Positions 1 to 8,997 of a stretch of DNA of 13,294 bases are shown here, one piece after another; position 1 is the first letter of the stretch; every line of letters begins with the position of its first letter. Made by a program: the position numbers and the translations under genes. The notes under the pieces are model-generated. The model worked only from the letters and a program-made list of their open reading frames with translations. It did not search any database and was not told the origin of the DNA. The DNA is from Candolleomyces eurysporus (taxonomy: Eukaryota; Basidiomycota; Agaricomycetes; Agaricales; Psathyrellaceae), in contig JANBPK010001736.1 in the NCBI GenBank assembly GCA_027579435.1, positions 1 to 13,294 on the forward strand, in the 5' to 3' direction.

Positions 1-2567
1 GATGCATCTCACACTCGAGACCGAGAAAACTCTCCGCCAAACTCAGCATGCTTTCCTGGTACACGAACAGATGTGATACGCACAATCGTAGCCTGGGTTG
101 ACAGCTGGTTGCTGTGGAATACGCACGTTCTCTGGCTTTACGGCTATGTGGGATGCGGGAAATCAGCTATCGCTCTAGCAATCGCGCTCATATTCGAAGA
201 GAGAAAACGCTTGGTGGGGAGCTTTTTCTTCTTTCGAAACACCGGCGATAGAAGCAGAATGACCAGGTTCGCAACGACTTTGGCCTTCCAGCTAGCCGCT
301 GCGATTCCTGAAGCGGCGCCATTCATTGAGAAGGCGATTAACACGAATCCAGGCCTCTCACAATCGAATTTAGCGGCCCAGCTTCGTCACCTGGTGTATG
401 AGCCCTTCAAAGCGGCTGCCTGGAGTGGCCCCCTGCGCTGGACAACCCATCTCAGGGGACCTTTCCTTATTGTTATCGACGGGCTCGACGAGTGTGAAGA
501 CCACAAAGATGTGCAGGCATTCATTGCGGACATGCTCGACTTCTTCAAGAAGAACCCCCTCGTCCCACTCCGATTCTTCATCACCAGCAGAGTCGAGGAA
601 CACATTCAAAGTTGCCTAGAGAAAGACCAAGTTCGTCTCGAGAACCTCGTAAACCATTGTTCGCGCGACGACATCGACACATTCATGAGCGCTTGCTTCG
701 AGGCCGAGATCGAACGAAACCCGGTCATCAAAGCTTATACTCGCAATCACGGGGATTGGCCAGCGAAGGAGGATAAGGACCAATTGGTCGACCACATTGG
801 GGGTTCGTTCATTTTCGCGTCTGCTCTCTTCAAGTACATCGTCGATCCCACCGACGACCAATCAACACCGATGGACCGTCTCCCGCACACTCTCAACATG
901 AACCCCGGCCTCGACATCCTCTACGCCAAAACCCTCTCTCGTTCCAAGAGTTTCCCCCATTTTTCGGACATCATATCAACTCTCGCATTAGCCTTCGAGC
1001 CACTTCCAATTAAAGGGATCGCAGAACTTCTTGGGATCGAGACTTTCGAGGTTGTTAGGGTCTTACTCAATTTACAAGCAATCATTCACATTCCAGGCAC
1101 CGACGACCTCCCTGTTACAATGTGCCACACATCCCTCCGCGACTTCCTCACAACCGAGAACCGTTCCGGATGTTTCTTTACCCCTCCTTCCTATCACTTT
1201 TATCTATTGTATCGCTGCTCCACCCTACATGACAGCCAGAGACCTGATACTGCCGCTGCTCTGTACAGCATCAGGCATGGTGCAAAGCATGTTGAGCAGT
1301 ATATCCAGCTACCAGCAGCTGCACAAGGACCATTCCCCCGTTTCCCCCAAACACTCGATACTCTCTACACTCACATCTTCGCGAAATCAGAGAATCACTT
1401 TCGTTTCTCTGACATTATTTCGAGCATACTGCTTCGTGAACCCGGACTGATTCCAATTGCCGAGATCAGCGCACTTCTTGGCATGGAAACTTTCGAAGTT
1501 GTTCGGGTCCTCGTCAATCTGCGACCAGTCGTCTATGTCCAGGAGTATGGTCACTCACCTGTGATCGTGTGTCATCGATCCGTCCGCGAATTCCTTACGA
1601 CTGAAAGTCGATCCGGCCGCTTCTTCGTATCGCCTTCATTTCATTTCAGGTTATCCGGCAACTACTTCAGCCTCAATCTTGAGCGCCTGCTGAGCCCTAC
1701 TCCGTCGTCACTAAATGCTATCTCAAGCCAGTGGTGCAATCGATCTCACTGGCACTGGAGGGAGTTCCTGAAAGTAATCTCGCAAAACCCAACTATCTAC
1801 AATGAGCTTGACCAGCTCGCCGACCTACCCCCCCCAAACCTCGTCATATTGGTACATCTTCCCGTTTATTCGACTTTTCCTCGGGGTATTCGAAGATCCT
1901 GGCTCCACACTTTGGGTGAACTCCAGAACCCAGCAGATTTGGCCCGTCCTCACCAAGTGTATTGAATGCTTGGCCTTGGCATTGGAACGCGATCACGCAC
2001 CAGACAAATGGCTGCACTATTCATTCAATAAGCTTATGGTTTTCGGTTACGTGAAGATTGGGTTTGTGAGACCTCTAGGGATACTCCATGAGCAATCAAT
2101 GGCCTTGCAACACAACGTGCGGCGTGTAGAAGCGGCGATTAGAGCAAAGGTAGTTACGTGCATTCCCTCTTACGCATTCTATCTCACTCAGAGCCATTCA
2201 TATGATGCAGTGTTCCAGCAGCGTTTTGAAGCGTTCATGGGATCCAAACGTCAATAAGATCTACATGAGCAGGGTATGTGCTACTGCGTCCTTCGAGTGA
2301 CCCCGCTAACACTGCTCCCAAAGCTCCTTAGCGATTGGAGAATTATTGATGCATATCTGGCAAGTTTTAAATTCCATTCTCTTACTGTTGTTTTAGCGAG
2401 CTTAAAGGGTCTACCAGGTGTTAAAATGGATGGCTGCCAAAGTGCACGCTGGAACAAATCTTACAGGGCTAGGCGTCACCCATGTTCATGGCCTTCATAT
2501 CAGCGATACTCCGGGGGACAAAGTGGAAATCAGTGTACAACCCTATACTCAGCCATCTGCTACTTAA
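1..2567 (+). CDS. NACHT/NWD2-like STAND NTPase (NLR copy 1), 5'-partial, frameshifted; possible pseudogene
   Basis: Predicted signal-transduction NTPase of the fungal NLR class, probably cytosolic. The frame is open from base 1 (DASHTRD...CFPGTRTDV), so the gene starts upstream; the GTG at 73 is an internal Val and not a start. Visible motifs are Walker A GYVGCGKS (142-165), Walker B FLIVIDGLDEC (463-495) and the sensor-like RFFITSR. A helical region follows, then two copies of a winged-helix-like module starting at 910 and 1354. Exons inferred by alignment with copy 2 are 1-2149, 2211-2273, 2324-2359 and 2418-2567. A +1 shift in the C-run at 1828-1835 sends the frame to a stop at 1963-1965, while homology to copy 2 continues in the next frame. 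Intron 3 has a GC donor. The last exon stops at TAA 2565-2567, where copy 2 has CAA. The frameshift could be a real lesion or a homopolymer sequencing error. Confidence 0.8.
1828..1835 (+). other. Frameshift site: run of eight C in NLR copy 1
   Basis: Between the shared flanks CCTA and CCTCG, copy 1 has 11 bases (eight C, three A) where copy 2 has 10 (G, five C, four A). The extra base moves copy 1 from the frame of base 1 to the next frame. In that frame the similarity to copy 2 resumes at once (TSSYWYIFPFIRLF against TSPYPHIFSFTRLF) and runs to the conserved AAIRAK end of the large exon. The unshifted frame stops at 1963-1965. No frame restoration other than a one-base change is needed. Confidence 0.85.
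2360..2417 (+). other. GC-AG intron of NLR copy 1
   Basis: This 58-nt intron begins GCAAGT and ends CCAG. The equivalent 57-nt intron of copy 2 (6774-6830) begins GTAAGT. Flanking exons match in length (36-nt exon, codons ending GCATAT on both sides) and in phase 0, so the boundary is fixed by comparison. GC donors are a known minor class that keeps U2-type consensus elsewhere in the site, as seen here. Confidence 0.7.
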
Positions 2568-3218
2568 TCCTATCATCTCTCTGTAGGAGTAGATTCTGCG
2601 CAGTGATGTTTGCCGCAGGCTGGACGAATTGATTTGGCTGCGTAGGCTGCTGTTGAAGTTGTCGTCGTCGTTAGCGTTAGAGTAAGACTGGGCTATGGGG
2701 ATTCCAAGACCAACATTTGTCCGCCATTTCTGTGAGTTGTGGCCGTCCTTGGGAACAAGATGCACGGCGGATGCCATCGGCTTTGGTTCCAAGCACCGGC
2801 AAATAGGGTTTAAAAACAGGACACCAACAAAGCACCGCTCTGTCTCCAAATTCTCTTTCACTTCAACCTCGACCTCTGTGGCTCTCCGCAGATGGCCTAC
2901 TCGCTTTATCCTTCCCATATTTCCACCGGCCGTCGATGCACTGACGACAGGCGGCCTCGGCTGTTCCTTCTCTGTACGTCCAGCGCTGAGTCGTCAAGGT
3001 TCGAATTTCTGGTCGATGCAGCCACTCATGCATGGGGGACTTGCAGCGCCGGATTTGCCACTGGTTGATTCATGTTCCAATGAACAGCTTTTCGAAAAAT
3101 CGCTTGTTTATTTCTGTCGATAGGCCCAGTCTTTTCGTCGTCTAAACTGGATCGGGAGACGCACCTGTGGACTGGGAACATCCGTTTCCTGCTTCGTTAA
3201 TCTCTCCAACCTCGGTTT

Positions 3219-3375
3219 TTGCATCATTGACTCGACGATGGCCTCCGTTTATGGCGTCCCTGTGGACTGTGCAAAATTGGATTATTCCGAATTGATGCAC
3301 CGGTTCCTGGTGATGTTCCTCAGTCGCTCCACAACTGGTTTGAGCTGTTGGCTGAAGCACATGGCTGCGCCAGCG
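3219..3375. repeat. Dispersed repeat, copy R1
   Basis: Starts with TTGCATCATTGACTCGACGA and ends with ATGGCTGCGCCAGCG. It aligns collinearly with 11894-12048 at roughly three-quarters identity by eye, with small indels. Weaker similarity continues for about 200 bases past the end, including a TATCTCACCTATGCC-like segment. In R1 one plus-strand frame reads PVPGDVPQSLHNWFELLAEA then HGCASALINDFSV without a stop, so the ancestor may have been coding. I do not recognise the family. Confidence 0.6.
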
Positions 3376-3866
3376 CGTTGATCAATGACTTTAGCGTTTC
3401 AGTGGTAGTCTCTACTACTCTCGCAGTCAGAGCAGACCTTTACGCCCTTTAGAAGCTTCGCTGGCATTGGCGACGTCGTGTCGGGGTGAAGTGCGATGGA
3501 ACCCAAAAGGAGACGGCGCTACGCGCTACATCTCAAAATTTAAGCAACAAAAAAGGGGGTAATATACATCACCTTTGCCTATCTACATGCCAGCACAACA
3601 AAGGGTACCACTCTCTCTGTCGAGGGATGAAGGTTCGATGAAATTATGCTGGTCCTTTCATTCCATTCTGAGTTGGGCTGGCGGGGGCTGTGGACTTTTG
3701 ATACAGTTTGTAAAGGGAACTTTGGAACGAGGCCATTGTCACCTAATCGTGGGTATTCTGCGCATTACTCATTAATGTCTCTATATCTAAACCTTTCCCT
3801 CACCGAAGTGAAGGCTCTGTGAGGCCAAGCCAGGTTTGCTGACTGCCAGGAAATGTGTGCATGACT

Positions 3867-4010
3867 GCGCAGCTGAAGATCTTGATCATCTCTCCTTCAA
3901 GGCTGTTATGAGGAGACTCACCAAGGGATCATCGCTCCTTCGTCATCGCCATCGACGGTCGCAGCGAATGCGTGGACCACCGCAATTGTTATGAGTGGCG
4001 CTTAACGGTA
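3867..4010 (+). pseudogene. Relic of a NACHT ATPase (Walker B region)
   Basis: One plus-strand frame reads AQLKILIISPSRLL, a TGA stop at 3909, then a short linker and FVIAIDGRSECVDHRN (3939-3986). This matches the order in the two NLR genes: AQLRRLVYEPFKAA, a linker, then FLIVIDGLDECEDHKD. The Walker B core keeps ID-G-x-x-EC, with the second acidic residue lost to Arg-Ser. The frame ends at TGA 4011. No Walker A or later module can be seen, so only about 50 codons of a third, more diverged NACHT gene remain. It lies about 200 bases upstream of the start of NLR copy 2. Similarity was judged by eye. Confidence 0.6.
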
Positions 4011-4205
4011 TGATGGCCCGCTTCAGAGCTGCCAAAGCGTCTAAAAGTTCTATTCACGGTTACATTCAGGACGTCATGTGTCTTTGTGACTCGGGTCAGC
4101 CTCGTGTCGATGGCCTTCCGCTCACACGACCTTCCTTCACCTCCCCTTTCCTTTGTACCCCTGTCCTCGTCATCAACCATCCACACCCACCCTTCGACAT
4201 CTCAG

Positions 4206-4338
4206 ATGGCCGAGAGCCAGATAGCCGAGAGCCCTGTACACATTGAGGTTCTGCCAAATGCTAGCGGTATACAGATTGGCGAGCAGAAGTACTACTTCGT
4301 CAGTGGAAACCAGTACGTCTCCTCCAAGGAGCAAGGGC
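4206..4338 (+). other. Exon 1 of NLR copy 2: amyloid-motif-like N-terminal segment
   Basis: Encodes 44 codons plus one base. Residues 17-36 read PNASGIQIGEQKYYFVSGNQ. The I-Q-I-G core preceded by N-x-x-G matches the core of RHIM motifs and resembles the fungal PP (pseudo-palindrome) amyloid motif found at N-termini of some NLRs. The segment is rich in Gly, Asn, Gln and beta-branched or aromatic residues and stands alone before the NACHT lead-in. Many agaricomycete NLRs have comparable Gly/Asn-rich beta segments here, so this may instead be a generic family feature. Confidence 0.5.
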
Positions 4339-7022
4339 GTACGTGATTCTGTGGGCCATGGATATTTTCTCTTGACTCACGACTGGCCTTGCAGCCCTCA
4401 TTCAGCTCCTTCAGCCCATTCCCGATGCATCGCACACTCGAGATCGAGAGATATCTCCCCCAAACTCGGCATGCTTTCCCGGTACACGAACAGATGTGAT
4501 CCGCACGATTGTCGCCTGGGCTGATAGCACGCTGCTTTGGAATACGCACGTCCTCTGGCTTTACGGCTTTGTGGGATGCGGGAAATCGGCTATCGCCTTG
4601 GCCATTGCGCTTAAGTTCGAACGAAGAAACCGACTGGTAGCAAGTTTCTTCTTCTTTCGAAACACCGGCGATAGGAGCAGAATGACCAAGTTCGCTGTCA
4701 CTTTGGCCTGCCAACTCGCCGCTGCGATTCCTGAAGCGGCGCCGTTCATCAAGAAGGCAGTCGCGGAGGAACCAGGTCTCTTAGGATCAAGCCTGGTGGC
4801 CCAGCTCCGTCGCTTGGTGTACGAGCCATTCAAAGCCGCCGCCAAGCGGGCCCGCCTCCTCAAGACCTTCCTTCTCAAAGGACCTTTCCTTATCGTCATC
4901 GACGGGCTCGACGAATGCGAGGACCGTAAAGACGTGGAAGCTTTCATTGACGACATGCTCGACTTCTTCAAAAAGAACCCTCTCATCCCCCTCCGATTCC
5001 TGATCACCAGTCGAGTCGAACAACACATCTCAGGCCACCTGAAGAACGATCAAGTTCGTCTGGAAAACCTCGTCAACCATTGTTCCCGTAAAGATATCGA
5101 CACCTTTATGGACACTTGCTTCGAGGAAGAGAAAAAACGGAATCCCGTCATCGGGGCTTACATCCAAGAACACGGAGATTGGCCAGTGAAGAAGGATAAG
5201 GACAAATTGGTGGATCACATCGACGGATCTTTCATTTTCGCTTCCGCTCTCTTCGAATACATCGTCGACCCTACTGTTGATCAATCAACGCCGATGGACC
5301 GTCTCCCCGACGCCCTCAACATGAACCCGGGCCTGGACACACTCTATGCCCAAACACTTTCTCGTTCCCAGCATCTTCCCCATTTCTCCGATGTAATATC
5401 AGCTCTCGCATTAACCTTTGAACCACTTCCAATTATCGGGATCGCAGAACTTCTCGGGATCCAGTCTTTCGAGGTCGTTCGGGTCCTAGTAAATTTGCAA
5501 GCAATCATTCACATTCCGGGCACCGACGACCTCCCCGTTACAATGTGCCACACATCTTTGCGCGACTTCCTCACGACCGAAAGTCGTTCCGGATCATCTT
5601 TTACCCCTCCTTCACATCATCTTTATCTATCGTATCGTTGCTCTACCCTCCATGATGGGCGGCGGCTTGATACTGCTGCTACTTTGTATAGCATTCGCCA
5701 CTTTGCAAAGCATATCGAGCAGTTCACCCGCCTACCACCAACTGCACAAGGTCCACTCCCCCGCGCTCCTCAGACGCTCGATGCTCTCTACACTCACATC
5801 CTCGCAAAATCACAAAGTCACCCTCACTTCTCTGACATAATTTCAACTATCGTCCTGGTTATCGAACCGCTTCCAGTTGCTGGGATCAGCAAAGTCCTTG
5901 GGATTGAAACCCTTGAAGTAGTTGGGGTCCTCGCCACTCTGCGACCAGTCATCGATGTCCCGGAGGGTGTCGACTCACCTGTAACCATTTGTCATTCATC
6001 CGTCCACCAGTTCCTTACGACCGAAGGTCGATCAGGACGTTTCTTCGTATTGCCTTCGTATCACCTCAAGCTATCCTACCACTACTTCAGCCTCAATCTA
6101 GAGCACCTGCTGAGCCATACTCTTCTGTCACCAACAATCATTCGATCAAGCGAGTGGCGCGTTCAATCCCGCTGGCACTGGAGGGAGTTTGTGGAAGCAA
6201 TCTCAGAACCAAGTATATACGACGAGCTCGGCCAGCTCACCAACCTAGCCCCCAAAACCTCGCCATATCCACACATCTTTTCATTCACTCGACTTTTCTT
6301 TTGGGTATTCCAAGATCCTGACTTCAAACCCCAGCAGACTTTGCGCGCCCTTATCAAGTGTCTGGAATCCTTGGCCTCGGCTCTGGCCTTGGAATGTGAT
6401 CACGCACCCGAAAAGTGGCTGCAGCAGCCATTCTACGAGCTCATAACTAATGGTCTGGTGAAGACCAGCTTTGTGGGTCCTCTAGAGATACATCGAGATC
6501 AAGCGATGGCCTTGCAACACATTGTGCACCGTGTAGAAGCGGCGATTCGAGCAAAGGTCAGCTGTGCATTTCTCATGCGTCTTATCTCACTCAGAAAGTT
6601 TTATATGATGCAGCGTCCCGGCGACGTTTCGGAGCATTCCTCGGATTCCAGCGTCAATGAGATCTACATGCAGCCGGTATGGGTTACCACTTTCCTAGAT
6701 TGGATTTTTGAGTGACCCTTTAACTCTTCTCCCACAGCGGCTTGGCGATTGGACAGTTATGAGTGCATATTTCGTAAGTTTACATTACATCCTCCTATTT
6801 TTGTATCGGCAAGCTCACAGAGTTCACCAGCTGTTAAAATGGATCGTTTCCCATGCACAGACTGGAATGAATCCTGCAGGGCCGGGTGTCACCCGTGTTC
6901 TTAGCCTCGATATCACTCCAAAGGGCAATTTCTCGCATATAACAATTAGCACACAACCCCACACTCAACCATCTGCCACTCAACCCGATCGTCCCCATGT
7001 AGAAGTAGATTCTGTGCAGTAA
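4206..7022 (+). CDS. NACHT/NWD2-like STAND NTPase (NLR copy 2), intact, five exons
   Basis: Predicted fungal NLR: a nucleotide-controlled oligomerising switch, probably cytosolic. Exons are 4206-4338, 4395-6556, 6614-6676, 6738-6773 and 6831-7022, giving 861 aa. The introns are 56, 57, 61 and 57 nt, with donors GTACGT, GTCAGC, GTATGG and GTAAGT, and all phases join correctly. The ATG at 4206 sits in CTCAGATGGCC; an in-frame ATG at 4086 would add 40 low-complexity residues and is less likely. Exon 1 encodes a short segment with IQIG (residues 22-25). The NWD2-type lead-in PIPDASHTRD...CFPGTRTDV follows, then Walker A GFVGCGKS (102-109), Walker B FLIVIDGLDEC (209-219) and RFLITSR (245-251). Two winged-helix-like modules sit at about 358-461 and 506-610, and the tail is helical. 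No WD40, ankyrin or TPR repeats are seen, unlike many family members. The second intron is a multiple of three and stop-free, so its retention is possible. Confidence 0.85.
5333..6090 (+). repeat. Internal duplication of the post-NACHT module in NLR copy 2
   Basis: The protein block LDTLYAQTLSRSQ...LSYRCS beginning at nt 5333 recurs as LDALYTHILAKSQ...LSYHYF beginning at nt 5777. By eye the two blocks align over about 104 residues without gaps, with roughly half the positions identical. Shared anchors are PHFSD-IS, EPLP--GI, LGI---EVV-VL, PVT-CH-S and FLTTE-RSG. Copy 1 has the same arrangement at 910 and 1354, with the same 444-nt period, so the duplication predates the split of the two genes. 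Confidence 0.85.
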
Positions 7023-7054
7023 TGCCTACTAAATTTTGCCCTTTCGACCAGATC

Positions 7055-7515
7055 AGAGTGCCGATTAGACAGACCCAGTAGACATTCAAGTACTTCTCGA
7101 GCAGCTGACCTTTCGGTCAATGAAGATTAATTCAGCCAATTGACACTCTGATGTAGATCACTATTTCAAAGTGGGACGAGGGACGACACTGCTTCGACAA
7201 ACGCGCGATAATCTTGATGTCCAGAAAATAAGAGGAACAGTCATGCAAGCAAACGAATGGGAGCGCGCAACGGCGACAACAGCATCCCCTATCCCCTAGT
7301 CAAGAGATGTCCTCAATCAGTTTACGGCTGCTCACTTCTTGTCAGCTCTCTCTTTGACCAACCTTTTCCAGGTATGTCCTTTCTGCATTCTGCAGAGTTG
7401 ACTGCCGAGCCGGAGGAATCAATTTTATTGGCTTTGACCCTCACTACATGGAGGTGCGTCACTTATCCCACTTTTTATTAACACTGTGCCATTTGTGGCA
7501 TTGTTTCCAAGAGAT
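7055..7515. repeat. Tandem unit A
   Basis: Shares a series of anchors, in the same order, with unit B: AGAGTG...AGACCCAG at its start, GCAACGGCGAC (7267-7277), TTCTGCATTCTGCAGAGTTGAC-like sequence (7381-7402), AGGTGCGTCAC (7452-7462) and GTGGCATTG...CCAAGAGAT at its end (7495-7515). Identity is high at the anchors and low between them. No terminal inverted repeats were found. Confidence 0.65.
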
Positions 7516-7534
7516 AACCTACGGTGACCAAGCC

Positions 7535-8369
7535 AGAGTGCTGGCCTGATAGACCCAGCGAGTGTTAGAGTACCTTCCGGGCAGCTCGTTTTGGTAAGAT
7601 AAACGATATCCATCTGGTCGACAATCTGAACTGGACCACTATATCTCGAACCGAGATAAGAGAAGACAACACGCGGACGAAACGATGGACAAGGAATTTC
7701 TGTCGATAACTGAGATAGGTAGAGAACAGTAGTGTACAANGAAATACCTTCTAAACACGATGACCGTGACGCTCCAGAAATCAGAAATCAGAANAAGGGT
7801 CATCTCGTCAGATGAATCGGAGTACGCAACGGCGACGACAGAAACCAGACGTATACAACCTTCCTCCAATCCGCGAGCTCCTGGATTGAAACAGGACACC
7901 GCCCGAACTTCCAGGCAGGAACGTAGTCCCTCTCCACACCAGACCCCGCTGCGGTCGTTTGGTAAAAAGGCGGGATACGTCCACTCGTGACATCCGTGAG
8001 CTCGCAGTCGCAGTCGCAGTCGCAGCTGTTGTCGTTGTCATCGGAGCTGCAGCTAACCGGACTTCTGATCAGTGGGCGAGGTTGAGATGCTTGAAATCGA
8101 GCCCGGCGGCAGTCAAAAGTGAAAGAGACGGTTGAGAGTGGGTGGTTGAGAATTCAACCAATTAGAAACATAGGATGGTTTCCCCCGCCGCTCAGATGAA
8201 AAGGCTAAGGGAGTTGCCGTCGACGTAACTTCATCATCATCAATCCCATTCTGCGTTCTATAGAGTTGACCAGAGTCATTATTTTCTTTAACCTTTGCTG
8301 CACAGTCATACAGGTGCGTCACTGATCCCATTTTTTATTGCGCACTTCGTGGCATTGTCTCCAAGAGAT
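7535..8369. repeat. Tandem unit B
   Basis: Collinear counterpart of unit A, only 20 bases downstream. Anchors are AGAGTG at 7535, GCAACGGCGAC at 7826-7836, a GTTCTATAGAGTTGAC-containing block at 8249-8270, AGGTGCGTCAC at 8312-8322 and GTGGCATTG...CCAAGAGAT at 8349-8369. It is about 370 bases longer than unit A. Most of the excess lies between 7836 and 8249 and includes the CGCAGT microsatellite. Confidence 0.65.
8003..8025. repeat. Hexanucleotide microsatellite (CGCAGT)n
   Basis: Three perfect CGCAGT units plus CGCAG, inside the extra part of unit B. Confidence 0.9.
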
Positions 8370-8826
8370 GAATACGAGGCACACATGCACACCAAAGCTC
8401 GAGCTTTAGAGCGCGCTACGAAACTACGCCCAGCAGGAAATAAGCACTGGTATTTTGCATATTTCATGTCAACCGTCGGAGGTACATTGGGACAGTGCTG
8501 CATGTGGCTAGGAAATCATTAAAACAGAGAAAAAGCTAAGGATCTGTACGTCCACAAGCACGCAAATTTCAAGAAGAACTTGAAAAATTGACCATAGAAC
8601 TCACAAGCTAACATTCTACAACTGTACTTGAGTCATAGTCTCAGATATTGAAGCCGTAGCGAAGCGAGGCAGGACTTGTCTCCCTTATAGGTAAGGATCC
8701 GCTGCCTGGTGGGTCAGAATGCACCTCAAAACGCGCTGATTCCTAGACATATTCCCAAAAATTGCAAGAACGCTAAAATGCATTACTCTGTGGAACCGGC
8801 TGTTACTTATTGAGACCTTGTGCCGT

Positions 8827-8848
8827 CTACCTACCTACCTACCTACCT
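8827..8848. repeat. Tetranucleotide microsatellite (CTAC)n
   Basis: Five perfect CTAC units plus CT. It lies about 150 bases beyond the stop codon of the minus-strand gene, within its likely 3' flank. Confidence 0.95.
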
Positions 8849-8997
8849 CCAGAATCTGCCTGTGATGCGCCAAACCAGAGAGTCGTGTCAGATTCATACA
8901 TCCAGACTTTATGGATGGAACGTCGATTGCAAGTTTGCCTGTGGCGTCCAAAACCACAAGACAGTCAAATTCACAGTGACCGTGACCGCGTCTAGCT

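Larger units (their letters stand above)
2568..4205. other. Intergenic region between the NLR copies, no intact gene
   Basis: No open frame here shows a recognisable domain or an exon pattern. The first part (2568-2610) continues the similarity to the end of copy 2's last exon, so it is former coding sequence or 3' UTR of copy 1. The rest contains one copy of a dispersed repeat (3219-3375) and a NACHT relic (3867-4010). The final 80 bases before 4206 are pyrimidine-rich, as is common around basidiomycete transcription starts. An open frame at 2695-3120 on the plus strand and another at 2469-2918 on the minus strand have no domain I recognise and were not called. Confidence 0.6.
7023..8997. 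other. Intergenic region with diverged tandem units, no confident gene
   Basis: No domain-bearing frame is visible. The region holds units A and B, two microsatellites and two N bases. The last 450 bases before the end of the minus-strand gene are A/T-leaning and contain no clear AATAAA signal for that gene. Minus-strand frames in both units share a short run (LG-NAT...K-GISDAP), which may be a coding relic or just reflect the duplication. Confidence 0.5.

Noticed and set aside
73..1965. GTG at 73 as the start of NLR copy 1
   Set aside because: The frame is open from base 1 and encodes the conserved lead-in seen in copy 2, so the true start is off the left edge.
2993..3015. GGTTCGAA as a tRNA B box
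   Set aside because: No A box at the right distance and no cloverleaf arms could be drawn.
2695..3123. 142-codon plus-strand frame as a gene
   Set aside because: Overlaps a similar-sized antisense frame, has no recognisable domain and no supported exon partner.
4561..5028. 155-codon minus-strand frame over the NACHT domain
   Set aside because: A mirror of the codon bias of the plus-strand NLR; a similar antisense frame lies over copy 1.
8003..8025. CRISPR-like or regulatory repeat
   Set aside because: A simple microsatellite with no spacers, in a fungal genome.
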